This document shows, in pieces, positions 35,678 through 43,753 of a DNA stretch of 64,000 bases. The translations under genes and the position numbers were made by a program. Source of the stretch: a virus. How positions within the stretch are numbered: the first letter of the stretch is position 1; every line of letters begins with the position of its first letter. Location of the stretch: positions 1-64,000 of the IMG/VR virus record IMGVR_UViG_3300032334_001923; one strand, written 5' to 3'. Under the pieces are notes generated by a model that saw only the letters and a program-made list of their open reading frames with translations, was not told the DNA's origin and ran no database searches.

Positions 35678-37009
35678 ATGATTCAGGAAATAAGAGTATT
35701 AAGAAAAATCGAATCCCTTACAGGCGAAGGATCTCAAAAATCAAAGCAGAATTTAATTAATGAGTCTTTAACCCCAGAGATGGAGTATATCTTAGATGTC
35801 TGTTTTAATCCCTTTGTCACAACTAAACTCCATAAAATATCCTTTCGGGAAACCCCAAAGGAAGGTAATCCTAATCTCTTCAATGATTTTAAAACATTGA
35901 TAGAGGATCTTAAAAAAGCTCCAGCAGCAAACGATCTTTTAAGAGAAAGAGCTCAGACAATTATATCCTATCGTTTATCTGAGGATGATCAAGAGGATAC
36001 AGATCTTAGAAAAAATCTAATGAAGGTTTTGACCAAAAGAATGAATATAGGCATCGGTGCTAAACTTATAAACAAAGCAGTTGGAAAAGAGCTTATCCCT
36101 GATCCATCACTTATGTTGGCAACTGATGATCACCAAACAATAGAGGCTTGGAATAAGATTTACTGTGAAGAAAAATATGACGGGGTCAGAGTAATTGCCC
36201 TTTATAAAAACGGAGAGTTTTCATATTTTACTAGAGCCTTTAATGAGCTTGATTCTTCATGTTTTCCTAAGATTACTTTTGATCTAAAAACATGTATGAT
36301 AAACTCAGGACTAAAGGGTGACTGGTTTTTTGATGGTGAATTAACAGATCTTAATAGAAAATCTGTTAGTGGAAAGGTTACTCAAATACTTAAAGGAACT
36401 GTTGATGAGAAAATAGAGACTGGCATGCTATTTAATGTATTCGACTTTGAAGAAGCAGTAACTTTAGAAAAAGGAAGTGGAGTAATAGAATATAGAACAC
36501 GCAGAAGCACATTAGAAAATGTACTTAAACATCTTGATGAAAATTCCCCTGTTAAATTGGCTCAGATGTGGGAATTGGAAGATTCCACTGCAGTTAGTCT
36601 TGTTTACAAGGAAATAGTAAAAATAGGAGGCGAGGGCGTTATATGTAAAAATGACTCAGTTTATGAATGCAAAAGATCTAAGTCTTGGGTTAAATTCAAA
36701 GAAGTTAACGAGTGCGATCTTGAAGTAACTGGTTGGTATCCAGGAGAGGGCAAAAGAGAAGGAATGATAGGAGGATTTATGATGACAGACTCTTCTAAAA
36801 CTATGACGGTTAGGGTTGGTGCAGGATTCAGCGATTTGGATCTACAGACCCTTAGCAAAGATCCAGATTCTCATATAGGTAAAATTGCTGCTGTTCAATA
36901 CAACGTGACTATCACGGATAAGCACGGGAATAGATCTTTATTTTTACCTCGCTTTGTAGATATAAGAAATGATAAAACTCAAGCAGACGATCTTTCCTCT
37001 CTTTTTTAG
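35678..37009 (+). CDS. ATP-dependent DNA ligase (gp30-like)
   Basis: The 443-residue protein has the nucleotidyltransferase motif EKYDGVR (165-171) with the adenylated Lys166. Further motifs are FDGEL (motif III, about 219-223), GGEGVICKN (motif IV region, about 318-326) and SWVKFK (motif V, about 337-342). An OB-fold region with GWYPGEGKREGMIGGF follows. It seals nicks in phage replication and repair. The 130-residue N-terminal helical domain resembles that of T4 ligase. It heads a replication block driven by the host-type promoter. Confidence 0.93.
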   Translation: MIQEIRVLRKIESLTGEGSQKSKQNLINESLTPEMEYILDVCFNPFVTTKLHKISFRETPKEGNPNLFNDFKTLIEDLKKAPAANDLLRERAQTIISYRLSEDDQEDTDLRKNLMKVLTKRMNIGIGAKLINKAVGKELIPDPSLMLATDDHQTIEAWNKIYCEEKYDGVRVIALYKNGEFSYFTRAFNELDSSCFPKITFDLKTCMINSGLKGDWFFDGELTDLNRKSVSGKVTQILKGTVDEKIETGMLFNVFDFEEAVTLEKGSGVIEYRTRRSTLENVLKHLDENSPVKLAQMWELEDSTAVSLVYKEIVKIGGEGVICKNDSVYECKRSKSWVKFKEVNECDLEVTGWYPGEGKREGMIGGFMMTDSSKTMTVRVGAGFSDLDLQTLSKDPDSHIGKIAAVQYNVTITDKHGNRSLFLPRFVDIRNDKTQADDLSSLF

Positions 37010-37042
37010 AAACAACCAATAAAATAATCTCTAGAAATTAAT

Positions 37043-37987
37043 ATGATACAAGAACTTTTAACCGAAAAACTCAGACCTAAAGAGCTGAGACATATGATAC
37101 TCCCGTCGAGGATATCTAATCTTTTTAGTCAAGGATTAGGACACAATGTTCTTCTAAGCGGACCTCCAGGATGCGGAAAAACAACCCTTGCTAAAATCCT
37201 TGCTGCACCCTTCCCTAGTATATTTATAAACGTTTCTGACGAAAGCTCTGTTGAAACAATCAGGGTTAAGATTAACGATTTCTGTTCCACCATATCTGTT
37301 TTGGATAATAAATCGTCTAAGAAAATAGTTATTTTAGACGAGTTTGACGGGGCTTCGGATCAATTCTATAAAGCACTAAGAGGTACGATAGAAAAGTTCG
37401 CAGGCAACACTAGATTCATTGCTACGTGCAATTATATCAACAAGGTTCCTGATGCAATCCAGAGCAGATTTGAGTTAGTTGATTTTAATCCAGTTAGCTC
37501 GGAAGAGGAAGATTTACTAAAGGACGAATGGAACAGGAGGATAAAACTAATATTAGGAAAACTCAGTATTCAAATAGATGATGATTCCCTTAATGAATTC
37601 CAGAAATCCTACTACCCAGATTTTAGATCAGCTTTAAATAAAGTTCAAAGCTGGATGCTTGAAGGGGTTAAGGAAGTCGATAGCAACAAGATTAAAGAAT
37701 TAGGCTGGTCGTACGAGAACTTATATAATTTGATTATCACATCTAAAGACCCTGTTAAAAACTACGAAGAGATCGTCGGTGAATATCAAGGTAAGGTTGA
37801 TGAGGTTATGTCAGCTTTAGGTGATGAGTTTATAAAATGGATCATTAAAAACAAGCCAGCACTTAAAAAGATAATTCCTGGAGTTATTGTTTTAGTGGCA
37901 GATCACCAATCACAGAGAACACAAGTAATAGATCCTATGGTCTCCCTACTTTCTCTAATATTTCAGATACAAAAACTTGTTGACTAA
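37043..37987 (+). CDS. Sliding clamp loader large subunit (gp44-like)
   Basis: The 314-residue AAA+ protein has Walker A GPPGCGKTT (40-48, Lys46), Walker B KKIVILDEFDGAS (about 93-105), sensor 1 RFIATCNYINKVP and the arginine finger motif SRFE. It loads the sliding clamp onto primed DNA and is the counterpart of T4 gp44. It follows the ligase by 33 bases. In T4 gp45-dependent late transcription links replication to gp55; a clamp gene is not visible in this window. Confidence 0.92.
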   Translation: MIQELLTEKLRPKELRHMILPSRISNLFSQGLGHNVLLSGPPGCGKTTLAKILAAPFPSIFINVSDESSVETIRVKINDFCSTISVLDNKSSKKIVILDEFDGASDQFYKALRGTIEKFAGNTRFIATCNYINKVPDAIQSRFELVDFNPVSSEEEDLLKDEWNRRIKLILGKLSIQIDDDSLNEFQKSYYPDFRSALNKVQSWMLEGVKEVDSNKIKELGWSYENLYNLIITSKDPVKNYEEIVGEYQGKVDEVMSALGDEFIKWIIKNKPALKKIIPGVIVLVADHQSQRTQVIDPMVSLLSLIFQIQKLVD

Positions 37988-37989
37988 GA

Positions 37990-38535
37990 ATGAGCAAATA
38001 TAAAAGAATAATAGTAGCAGGAAAGGGTGGATCAGGAAAAGATTATTTAGTTAAATTACTAAAGGATCGGGGATTTATTTATTCGGTTTCCCACACTTCC
38101 CGGCCGCCCAGAGAGGGCGAGATCGATGGATCTGATTATTATTTCGTTTCTTATGAAGAAGCAAATGAGATGTCTCTAAACGGTAAGTTTTATGAGTGTG
38201 TTATTTTTAACGATTGGTTTTATGGGACTTCTTTAGACGAGTTCTACAGAGCTAATCTTTTTATTATGACACCTTCGGGAATAGGGAAATTAAAACCCGA
38301 AGACAGGGAGCAGTCGCTTGTTGTTTATATAGATATAGATAGGGAAACAAGAAGATCTAGATTGAGCAATAGAAGAGACGCAGATAATGCTGAAAGAAGA
38401 ATAAAAGCAGATGATATAGATTTTTCAGATTTCTGTGATTATGATATAAGAATAGAAGATCCTAACTTCAGTATAGATGAGGTTTTGGAAAAAATAAAAA
38501 ACATCTCACCCAAGATTATCTATAATGAAATATAA
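37990..38535 (+). CDS. Guanylate kinase-like nucleotide kinase
   Basis: The 181-residue protein has P-loop AGKGGSGKD (10-18, Lys17) and the guanylate kinase motif SHTSRPPREGEIDGSDYYFVS (about 35-55), which binds the GMP base and phosphate. A later FYGTS and an Arg-rich lid (ETRRSRLSNRRDADNAERR) fit a nucleoside monophosphate kinase. It probably phosphorylates (d)GMP from degraded host DNA. It starts 2 bases after the clamp loader and overlaps the next gene by 11 bases. Confidence 0.85.
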   Translation: MSKYKRIIVAGKGGSGKDYLVKLLKDRGFIYSVSHTSRPPREGEIDGSDYYFVSYEEANEMSLNGKFYECVIFNDWFYGTSLDEFYRANLFIMTPSGIGKLKPEDREQSLVVYIDIDRETRRSRLSNRRDADNAERRIKADDIDFSDFCDYDIRIEDPNFSIDEVLEKIKNISPKIIYNEI

Positions 38536-39700
38536 AATTACCATAAAAGATAAAAAATTTATGATAAACGTGTGCATAGATGGAAACTATATTTTCCATA
38601 AAACTTTTGGAATATTTGCAGGCTACGGAACGGTTGATCCCGGGAAAGTCTTAAAAGACAAAGGAGATCAAGCAATGTTCATAAGAAAGATCTCAACGGA
38701 TCTATGTTCTGCTTTAAAGATGCTTCCTTCCGGTGGAAGATTGGTTTTCACCTCCGATAGCAGAAGTTGGAGAAAGGATGTGGAGATCGAAAATGGAGGA
38801 TATAAATCAGGAAGAGTCAAGGATGAAAATGTGGATTGGTCTATATTCTTTGAACTCTTACAATCATTTGGAAAACATCTTGAAAAAATGGGATTTATTT
38901 TTTCTAAAGTTGATGGTGCTGAAGGCGACGATCTTTTGCTTTTTTGGTCTAGAAAATTCAATCAAAGCGGAGAGAGTTGCATAATCATCTCTGGCGACAG
39001 AGATCTTCATCAATTAGCGAGAATAGACAACGGAGTATGGACCGCAGTTTGGAGCAGCAATTCAAAGAAGAACGTTTTAACTGTTCCTGAGAATTGGTCA
39101 GCTGATTGGTTAAATGAAAATAAGGATATTAGCGTGTTTAATATGGGATTTACCATATCCCCGGAAAAAGAAAAGTTAAAAGAGTTTATAAAAAAAGTAG
39201 AGGTCAATAATATAAACAGCAAACCTTTTTTGTTTAACAAGATACTTGTAGGAGATAAGGGAGATTCAGTTCCAAGCGTTTGGGAATATGAAAGTGGCGG
39301 AAAGATCGTTAGATTCACCGACAAGAAGGCAGAAACTGTATATGAGTATTTTATGGAATCCCGATGGAAGGATGTGAATACTGAAGACCTTTTAAAGGAT
39401 GAAGAGTTCCTATCTTGGATAAGTGCGCTAATCATGAAGACCTCTAAAGATGTGGATAGCACAGAAAACAGAATAAAAGCTAAAGATAATTTTCTTAGAA
39501 ATTTTAAATTAATGTGGCTTGATCCTGAGGTGATCCCAAGTTTTGTTTCTGATAATTGTTATTTAGAAACCGAAAGAGGAATTAAATTGGAAAAAAAAGC
39601 TATAACACTGGATAGAATAAAAATATTGGATGGTACTGAGTGGGTAGCAACAGGATATCAACCTAAAGAATTTGATCCTTTTAAAAATCTTTTAGACTAG
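38525..39700 (+). CDS. 5'-3' exonuclease / RNase H (FEN-like)
   Basis: The 391-residue protein resembles the FEN/T4 RNase H family: NVCIDGNYIFHKTFG near the start, FTSDSRSWRKD (about 75-85), VDGAEGDDLLLFWSRKF (about 129-145), IIISGDRDLHQLA (about 152-164) and ILVGDKGDSVPSVW (about 239-252). The acidic residues form the two-metal site. It removes RNA primers and 5' flaps. The first ATG overlaps the kinase gene; an ATG at 38561 right before NVCIDGNY is an equally good start. It is longer than T4 RNase H. Confidence 0.87.
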   Translation: MKYKITIKDKKFMINVCIDGNYIFHKTFGIFAGYGTVDPGKVLKDKGDQAMFIRKISTDLCSALKMLPSGGRLVFTSDSRSWRKDVEIENGGYKSGRVKDENVDWSIFFELLQSFGKHLEKMGFIFSKVDGAEGDDLLLFWSRKFNQSGESCIIISGDRDLHQLARIDNGVWTAVWSSNSKKNVLTVPENWSADWLNENKDISVFNMGFTISPEKEKLKEFIKKVEVNNINSKPFLFNKILVGDKGDSVPSVWEYESGGKIVRFTDKKAETVYEYFMESRWKDVNTEDLLKDEEFLSWISALIMKTSKDVDSTENRIKAKDNFLRNFKLMWLDPEVIPSFVSDNCYLETERGIKLEKKAITLDRIKILDGTEWVATGYQPKEFDPFKNLLD

Positions 39701-39701
39701 A

Positions 39702-40121
39702 ATGCAACTTTTCGATATAGTAAAATCAATATTTTCAAAAAAACCAAAAGATTGGGATGCTGTTGGTGCAATAGATAAATCTAGGAATTTCTTTATGATT
39801 AACAGAATCATGAGTATACAATTCCCAATACAAGCTAATCAATTTAACAGATTAAAGGTTATTCCTGCCCCTGTAGTTGACTGGTGGCACGATACCCTTT
39901 CAATAAAGTTTACCAAATCGCCCACGTGGATTTACACTAAGACCAAGAAAAAAGAATCAGAAAAATCAGAATGTATTAAAATTTCTGAGGGTGTAGAGGA
40001 TTTTATTAGAGATAGATATAGGGTATCCAAGAGAGATCTAGAAGACCTTAAAAAATTCTATCCTTCAAAATATGCCTCTTGGGTCAAGGATGTATCGGAA
40101 CAATTAGGACTTCAAAAGTAG
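39702..40121 (+). CDS. Possible clamp loader small subunit (gp62-like)
   Basis: The 139-residue protein follows the nuclease by 1 base and lies close to the gp44-like gene. It has an N-terminal DWDAVGAIDKSRNFFMINR, IQFPIQANQFNRL (about 40-52), PAPVVDWWHDTL and WIYTKTKKK. A helical region ends ASWVKDVSEQLG. Its size, helical nature and place suggest a gp62-type subunit, but resemblance to T4 gp62 itself is faint. Confidence 0.4.
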   Translation: MQLFDIVKSIFSKKPKDWDAVGAIDKSRNFFMINRIMSIQFPIQANQFNRLKVIPAPVVDWWHDTLSIKFTKSPTWIYTKTKKKESEKSECIKISEGVEDFIRDRYRVSKRDLEDLKKFYPSKYASWVKDVSEQLGLQK

Positions 40122-40135
40122 GAATATATAGAACA

Positions 40136-40693
40136 ATGGAAAAGAAAAATCACAAACTAATAGATAAGGTTATTTCCGGCCTTGACTGGGACTCCATATT
40201 AGAAGTAAATAAATGCTTTAAAATAGGAGTTGGAGAAGGGACTAATGCAATCCCGGGGTTAAAAAGGAAGATCTTTAGCGATGATCTAACCAAATCAGAT
40301 CTAAAGGCTGAGCTTAAAGCTCTTTTAAAGCATGTTTTAGACAATAATTTACCTGAACTATACTATGGTCCTTGGATGATCTATTGGATGGATGCAGAGT
40401 GGGTCTTTGAGGCTCAAGATCAGGATGGCGAAGATGATGACGATCAGGACGGTATGGAAATAAACATCACTTTAGAGATAGATTCTAACCTTGAGGTTAT
40501 CTACTCACCTCAAAGAATATTAGTGTTAGATCCCGTTGAAAAGGAGGGAATTAGAGCTGAAAAAACTGGATCTGAAGTGGATCAGCTTGAGGCTATGTTA
40601 AAAAAAGCCTTAGAATCTGAAAAATATGAGCTGGCTTCTAAAATAAAAGATCTCATAGGACTACAAAAAGGGGACTCCTCTGAAGATAAATAG
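40136..40693 (+). CDS. Protein with C-terminal UVR-like motif
   Basis: The 185-residue protein starts at the ATG at 40136; an upstream in-frame codon at 40079 lies inside the preceding gene. A late-type GGAATATATAG lies 5 bases before the start. The middle holds an acidic run (DQDGEDDDDQDGM). The C-terminus LEAMLKKALESEKYELASKI followed by KDLIG matches the UVR motif, a helical hairpin used by UvrB/UvrC and by Clp adaptors for protein contacts. No catalytic part is visible. Confidence 0.55.
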   Translation: MEKKNHKLIDKVISGLDWDSILEVNKCFKIGVGEGTNAIPGLKRKIFSDDLTKSDLKAELKALLKHVLDNNLPELYYGPWMIYWMDAEWVFEAQDQDGEDDDDQDGMEINITLEIDSNLEVIYSPQRILVLDPVEKEGIRAEKTGSEVDQLEAMLKKALESEKYELASKIKDLIGLQKGDSSEDK

Positions 40694-40697
40694 TCTA

Positions 40698-41180
40698 ATG
40701 AAATACATTAAAACCCTAAACGAGTACTTTGACACCGGTGTTTTCGGTGATACCTACGGATACGGCGGAGCTAGTGGTGTTCTTAAAATAAACTATAAGC
40801 CATTCTCCGATCTATCAGTTTCTGTAGGCCAAGACCCAGACGTGGATACAACTGTCAAAGGGTCTGAATACCAGTTAGGTGACGTTGTTATAGCGGAAGC
40901 CCTAAATTCTAAAAAGAAAGTTATAGGCGTAATTGTTAGAGCTTTCAGAAATCCAGATAACAAGCAATACAGATACTTCATACAAGTTTACAATAAAGGA
41001 AAGCAAACCGAAAGAGTCATAGAGGTTAAATCTGATTCCATAAAATTCACCGACGGAGGAGATCATGGAAACATGGAAACCAAATCTCAAGTTAAATTCA
41101 ACGAGGTACCTCAGAAAGGATTCAATTCACCTACGGTTTACAACTCCAGCGATTTAGGTCTAGAAACGGTAGGCGGATAA
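40698..41180 (+). CDS. Small protein with head-leader-like N-terminus
   Basis: The 160-residue protein starts MKYIKTLNEYFDTGVFGDTY, where LNE follows a short basic leader as in the presumed head proteins. The rest is beta-rich (GDVVIAEALNSKKKVIGVIV, YRYFIQVYNKG). It has no recognised family. It may be a packaged protein, or simply a small soluble factor of the replication block. Confidence 0.45.
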   Translation: MKYIKTLNEYFDTGVFGDTYGYGGASGVLKINYKPFSDLSVSVGQDPDVDTTVKGSEYQLGDVVIAEALNSKKKVIGVIVRAFRNPDNKQYRYFIQVYNKGKQTERVIEVKSDSIKFTDGGDHGNMETKSQVKFNEVPQKGFNSPTVYNSSDLGLETVGG

Positions 41181-41234
41181 TCATCCGGAACCAATCCCCT
41201 TTTCGATAGTAGAATATTGAAAGGATAAGTATAG

Positions 41235-42137
41235 ATGCTATTTGGCCAAAATCCACCCGAGATAACATATTTAGGAAAACCAAAAGAATTTGGTGATGAG
41301 AAGGTTGTTTTAAACTCCTATCTTGATCTTATTTCCGCCATTAGAAAATTTTTAGAGTTCAATCTATCTCTTGATATAAAGATAGTTTGTCTTGATGTTT
41401 CTGATTTTTCTTTTTCTCCCGATTTCTTCAACACGCCTATAGAAGAGGAGTCCCCGTTAGTATCAAATGAAATAGATGCAATAAACACGTTAATATCTAA
41501 GAATAATATAAGGATATGTGTTTTTATAGGTAAGGATTATTTTTTGGGCAGTCAGTTGGAAGTTGTTGTAGATTCGACAGTAAGCTTACTAAACAGATTA
41601 TCGGGTATACTTGATGTTATAGGTGTAAACTACCCATCCATAATGATCAGAATAGGTTCTGCCTACGGAAACAGAAAGTTAACTATGGATGAATTTTGCA
41701 ATAGACTTTCTTTATTGGATGATAATACTGTTTCAAAGCTGTGTGTCATGAATGACGATAAGCCAAGCCTATTCTCAATAACAGATCTTTTATCTGGTGT
41801 TTATTATAAATCAGGAATACCTATATGTTTTAGAATACTTCCGCATCAATTTAATGATGGTGGATTAACCATAAGGGAAGCGCTCTTTTTATCGGGCTCA
41901 ACCTGGGATAAAGGATGCAAACCTATCTTTTTCCATTCGGAGTCTTCCGATCTTGATTCGGACGGTATACCGAACACACCTCACACAACGGAATACCTAA
42001 CTAGAAGAATCCCAACATTTGGTTTAGATCTAGACGTTGTCATAGAATCCACAGCAAAGGAGGATTCTTGTCTAAAATACAGAATGGATTATAAATCCCT
42101 ACCTCCGATAGTTATAAATAAAATAAACCGAAAATAA
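41235..42137 (+). CDS. UvdE-like TIM-barrel protein, active site altered
   Basis: The 300-residue protein resembles UV damage endonucleases. LCVMNDDKPSLFSITDLLSG (169-188) corresponds to the LENDD region, GIPICFRILPHQF (194-206) to the region after it, and HTTEYLTRRIP plus VVIESTAKED (268-277) to the C-terminal metal-binding part. Several expected metal ligands are changed: the Glu of LENDD is Met172, and the usual Asp before the His pair is replaced. His204, His250 and Glu271 remain. It may have lost or changed catalysis, or be a divergent xylose isomerase-like barrel. Confidence 0.55.
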   Translation: MLFGQNPPEITYLGKPKEFGDEKVVLNSYLDLISAIRKFLEFNLSLDIKIVCLDVSDFSFSPDFFNTPIEEESPLVSNEIDAINTLISKNNIRICVFIGKDYFLGSQLEVVVDSTVSLLNRLSGILDVIGVNYPSIMIRIGSAYGNRKLTMDEFCNRLSLLDDNTVSKLCVMNDDKPSLFSITDLLSGVYYKSGIPICFRILPHQFNDGGLTIREALFLSGSTWDKGCKPIFFHSESSDLDSDGIPNTPHTTEYLTRRIPTFGLDLDVVIESTAKEDSCLKYRMDYKSLPPIVINKINRK

Positions 42138-42161
42138 TTTTTTTATTTCGGGAATACTGTT

Positions 42162-42170
42162 TACTTTTGT
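42162..42170 (+). promoter_or_regulatory. Bacteroidota-type promoter (TACTTTTGT) before exonuclease
   Basis: The TAnnTTTG element has a seven-T run at 42138-42144 exactly 17 bases upstream, and the start codon is 14 bases downstream. Confidence 0.7.
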
Positions 42171-42183
42171 AAAAAATAGAAAA

Positions 42184-42885
42184 ATGTTTTTAAAAGAAAA
42201 TATCGATAAGTTTTTATACTTTGACGTTGAAACCGCAGCTTCATATAGGAATCTAGACGAGCTCAAAAATAATAACGAGAGGCTGTATAATCTGTGGAAG
42301 AAAAGAGAGCTTTATTATATTGGGGCATACGAGGAAATGAAAAATGCAACACCAGAGGAGATCTACGAAGCTAAAGCTGGATTAGAACCCGAATTCTCTA
42401 GGGTTGTTTGTGTTTCTTTTGGTTCTTTTACAGATTCGGGAGAAAGAAAGTTTATATCTTTCTACGGGGAGGATGAGGCTGATATACTTAATAAATCGGC
42501 TAAAGTCTTAAACAACGCAGCAGCTAAAAACTGGAAATTATGCGGACATAACATAAAAGGATTTGATGTTCCCTGTCTTGGTAAGAGAATGATCTATAAT
42601 AAAATAAATCCCCCTTCCAATATTAGAATATGGGATAAAAAACCATGGGAGGTTCCTTTTATGGACACTTCTGAGATATTTGCATTTGGAAGCTGGGTAC
42701 AACAGAAATACTTAAGTTTAGATCTTTTAGCTTGTTCAATGGGGATAGAATCTCCAAAAGGAACCATGGATGGATCCAAAGTAAATGATTCATATTGGAA
42801 TAAGAAAGACTATGAATCTATTAAGATCTATTGCGAGCTTGATGTTGACACTGTTATGAGTGTAATGGAATCTCTCTGCTTATAA
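42184..42885 (+). CDS. DEDDy 3'-5' exonuclease (DNA polymerase proofreading type)
   Basis: The 233-residue protein is a stand-alone exonuclease domain like those of family B polymerases: YFDVETAA (13-20, Asp and Glu), GHNIKGFDVPCLGKRM (about 121-136, Asp) and YCELDVDTVM near the end (Tyr and Asp of the DEDDy signature: Y-x3-D). It would trim 3' ends in replication, repair or host DNA breakdown. It stands alone after its own host-type promoter and before a late promoter. Confidence 0.88.
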   Translation: MFLKENIDKFLYFDVETAASYRNLDELKNNNERLYNLWKKRELYYIGAYEEMKNATPEEIYEAKAGLEPEFSRVVCVSFGSFTDSGERKFISFYGEDEADILNKSAKVLNNAAAKNWKLCGHNIKGFDVPCLGKRMIYNKINPPSNIRIWDKKPWEVPFMDTSEIFAFGSWVQQKYLSLDLLACSMGIESPKGTMDGSKVNDSYWNKKDYESIKIYCELDVDTVMSVMESLCL

Positions 42886-42927
42886 TAAATTATATTCATA
42901 ACGGTTAAACCCTAAAGGGCTTTTTTT

Positions 42928-42937
42928 GATATATACA
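42928..42937 (+). promoter_or_regulatory. Probable late promoter (GATATATACA), after a weak terminator
   Basis: The motif directly follows a T-run (42921-42927) and a small CCC-TAAA-GGG hairpin that may be a weak terminator. It lies 16 bases before the GTG start at 42954 and opens the head gene cluster. Confidence 0.55.
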
Positions 42938-42953
42938 AGAAAAGCCTTTTTTA

Positions 42954-43751
42954 GTGGATAAAGTTTTAGATTATTCTAGTTACCTGAACATCTCGGAAAG
43001 AGAGGAATCCCCATTTTATAATGATTCTTTATGTCCCAAATTATGGGTAAAGAATAATCAAGAAGACGGAAACCCCGCTTGGACTTTAGACGGGAGAGCA
43101 TCTAGAAAAATAGAAAAGATTGCAAAAGAATTCTTTTCGCATTTTTCGAGCTTGCTAAAGCAAAAAGACATCTCAGATATTCAAATAACAGGGGATCTTG
43201 CTAATTTCAGTCATACCCCCAATTCTAATCTGGATGTACACGTTCTCGTGGATCTAGATGGTATGGACGATCTGGATGCTCAGGATCTTAAAAACGAGAT
43301 AGCTTTTTTAAAATCAAACTGGGATCTAAAAAATTCCAAAAAGATAAGAGGAAGAGACGTTGATTTCTACATTCAAAATGCGAAAGATCCTCATGATTCA
43401 TCAGGTCTTTATTCTGTTCTAAACGGTGAGTGGATTAAAGCTCCTTCTCTAGAATCTCCTTCTTTTGATGAAAGAGACGTGGCTAAAAAGTATGATGCTA
43501 TTGCTCACGAGATAGACTCTCTAGAAACCCAAATAGAAGTAACCAACTCACCGGATAGAGTTAAATTCCTTAGAGATAGAGCCACTGAACTTAAAATAAA
43601 AATCCAACAAATGAGAAAGGATGCAATAACAAAGAGTGGGCAACCCTCAGTTGGCTCAAGTATATTCAAGATGCTTAGAAAAGAAGGATATATAGAAAAA
43701 TTGATAGATGTTCTATCTAATTCCTACGATAAAATTTATAAAGAAGACTAA
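42954..43751 (+). CDS. Nucleotidyltransferase-fold protein
   Basis: The 265-residue protein starts at GTG. ITGDLANFSHTPNSNLDVHVLVD (about 73-95) has the layout of a nucleotidyltransferase active site, with G(D/S) followed by SDLD-like NLDVHV. IRGRDVDFYIQ supplies a third acidic position. The family appears in tailed phages with unknown substrate. In place of the canonical GS the sequence has GD, and the usual first Asp is Asn (SNLDV), so catalysis is uncertain. It begins the head cluster and sits 2 bases before the next gene. Confidence 0.55.
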   Translation: MDKVLDYSSYLNISEREESPFYNDSLCPKLWVKNNQEDGNPAWTLDGRASRKIEKIAKEFFSHFSSLLKQKDISDIQITGDLANFSHTPNSNLDVHVLVDLDGMDDLDAQDLKNEIAFLKSNWDLKNSKKIRGRDVDFYIQNAKDPHDSSGLYSVLNGEWIKAPSLESPSFDERDVAKKYDAIAHEIDSLETQIEVTNSPDRVKFLRDRATELKIKIQQMRKDAITKSGQPSVGSSIFKMLRKEGYIEKLIDVLSNSYDKIYKED

Positions 43752-43753
43752 AC

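Noticed and set aside
39010-39462. - strand open frame of 150 codons
   Set aside because: It lies antisense to the RNase H/FEN gene and reads as low-complexity Ser/Phe/Leu sequence.
42905-42927. Confident terminator before the head cluster
   Set aside because: The stem has only three strong pairs (CCC/GGG), so it is mentioned only with the adjacent promoter.
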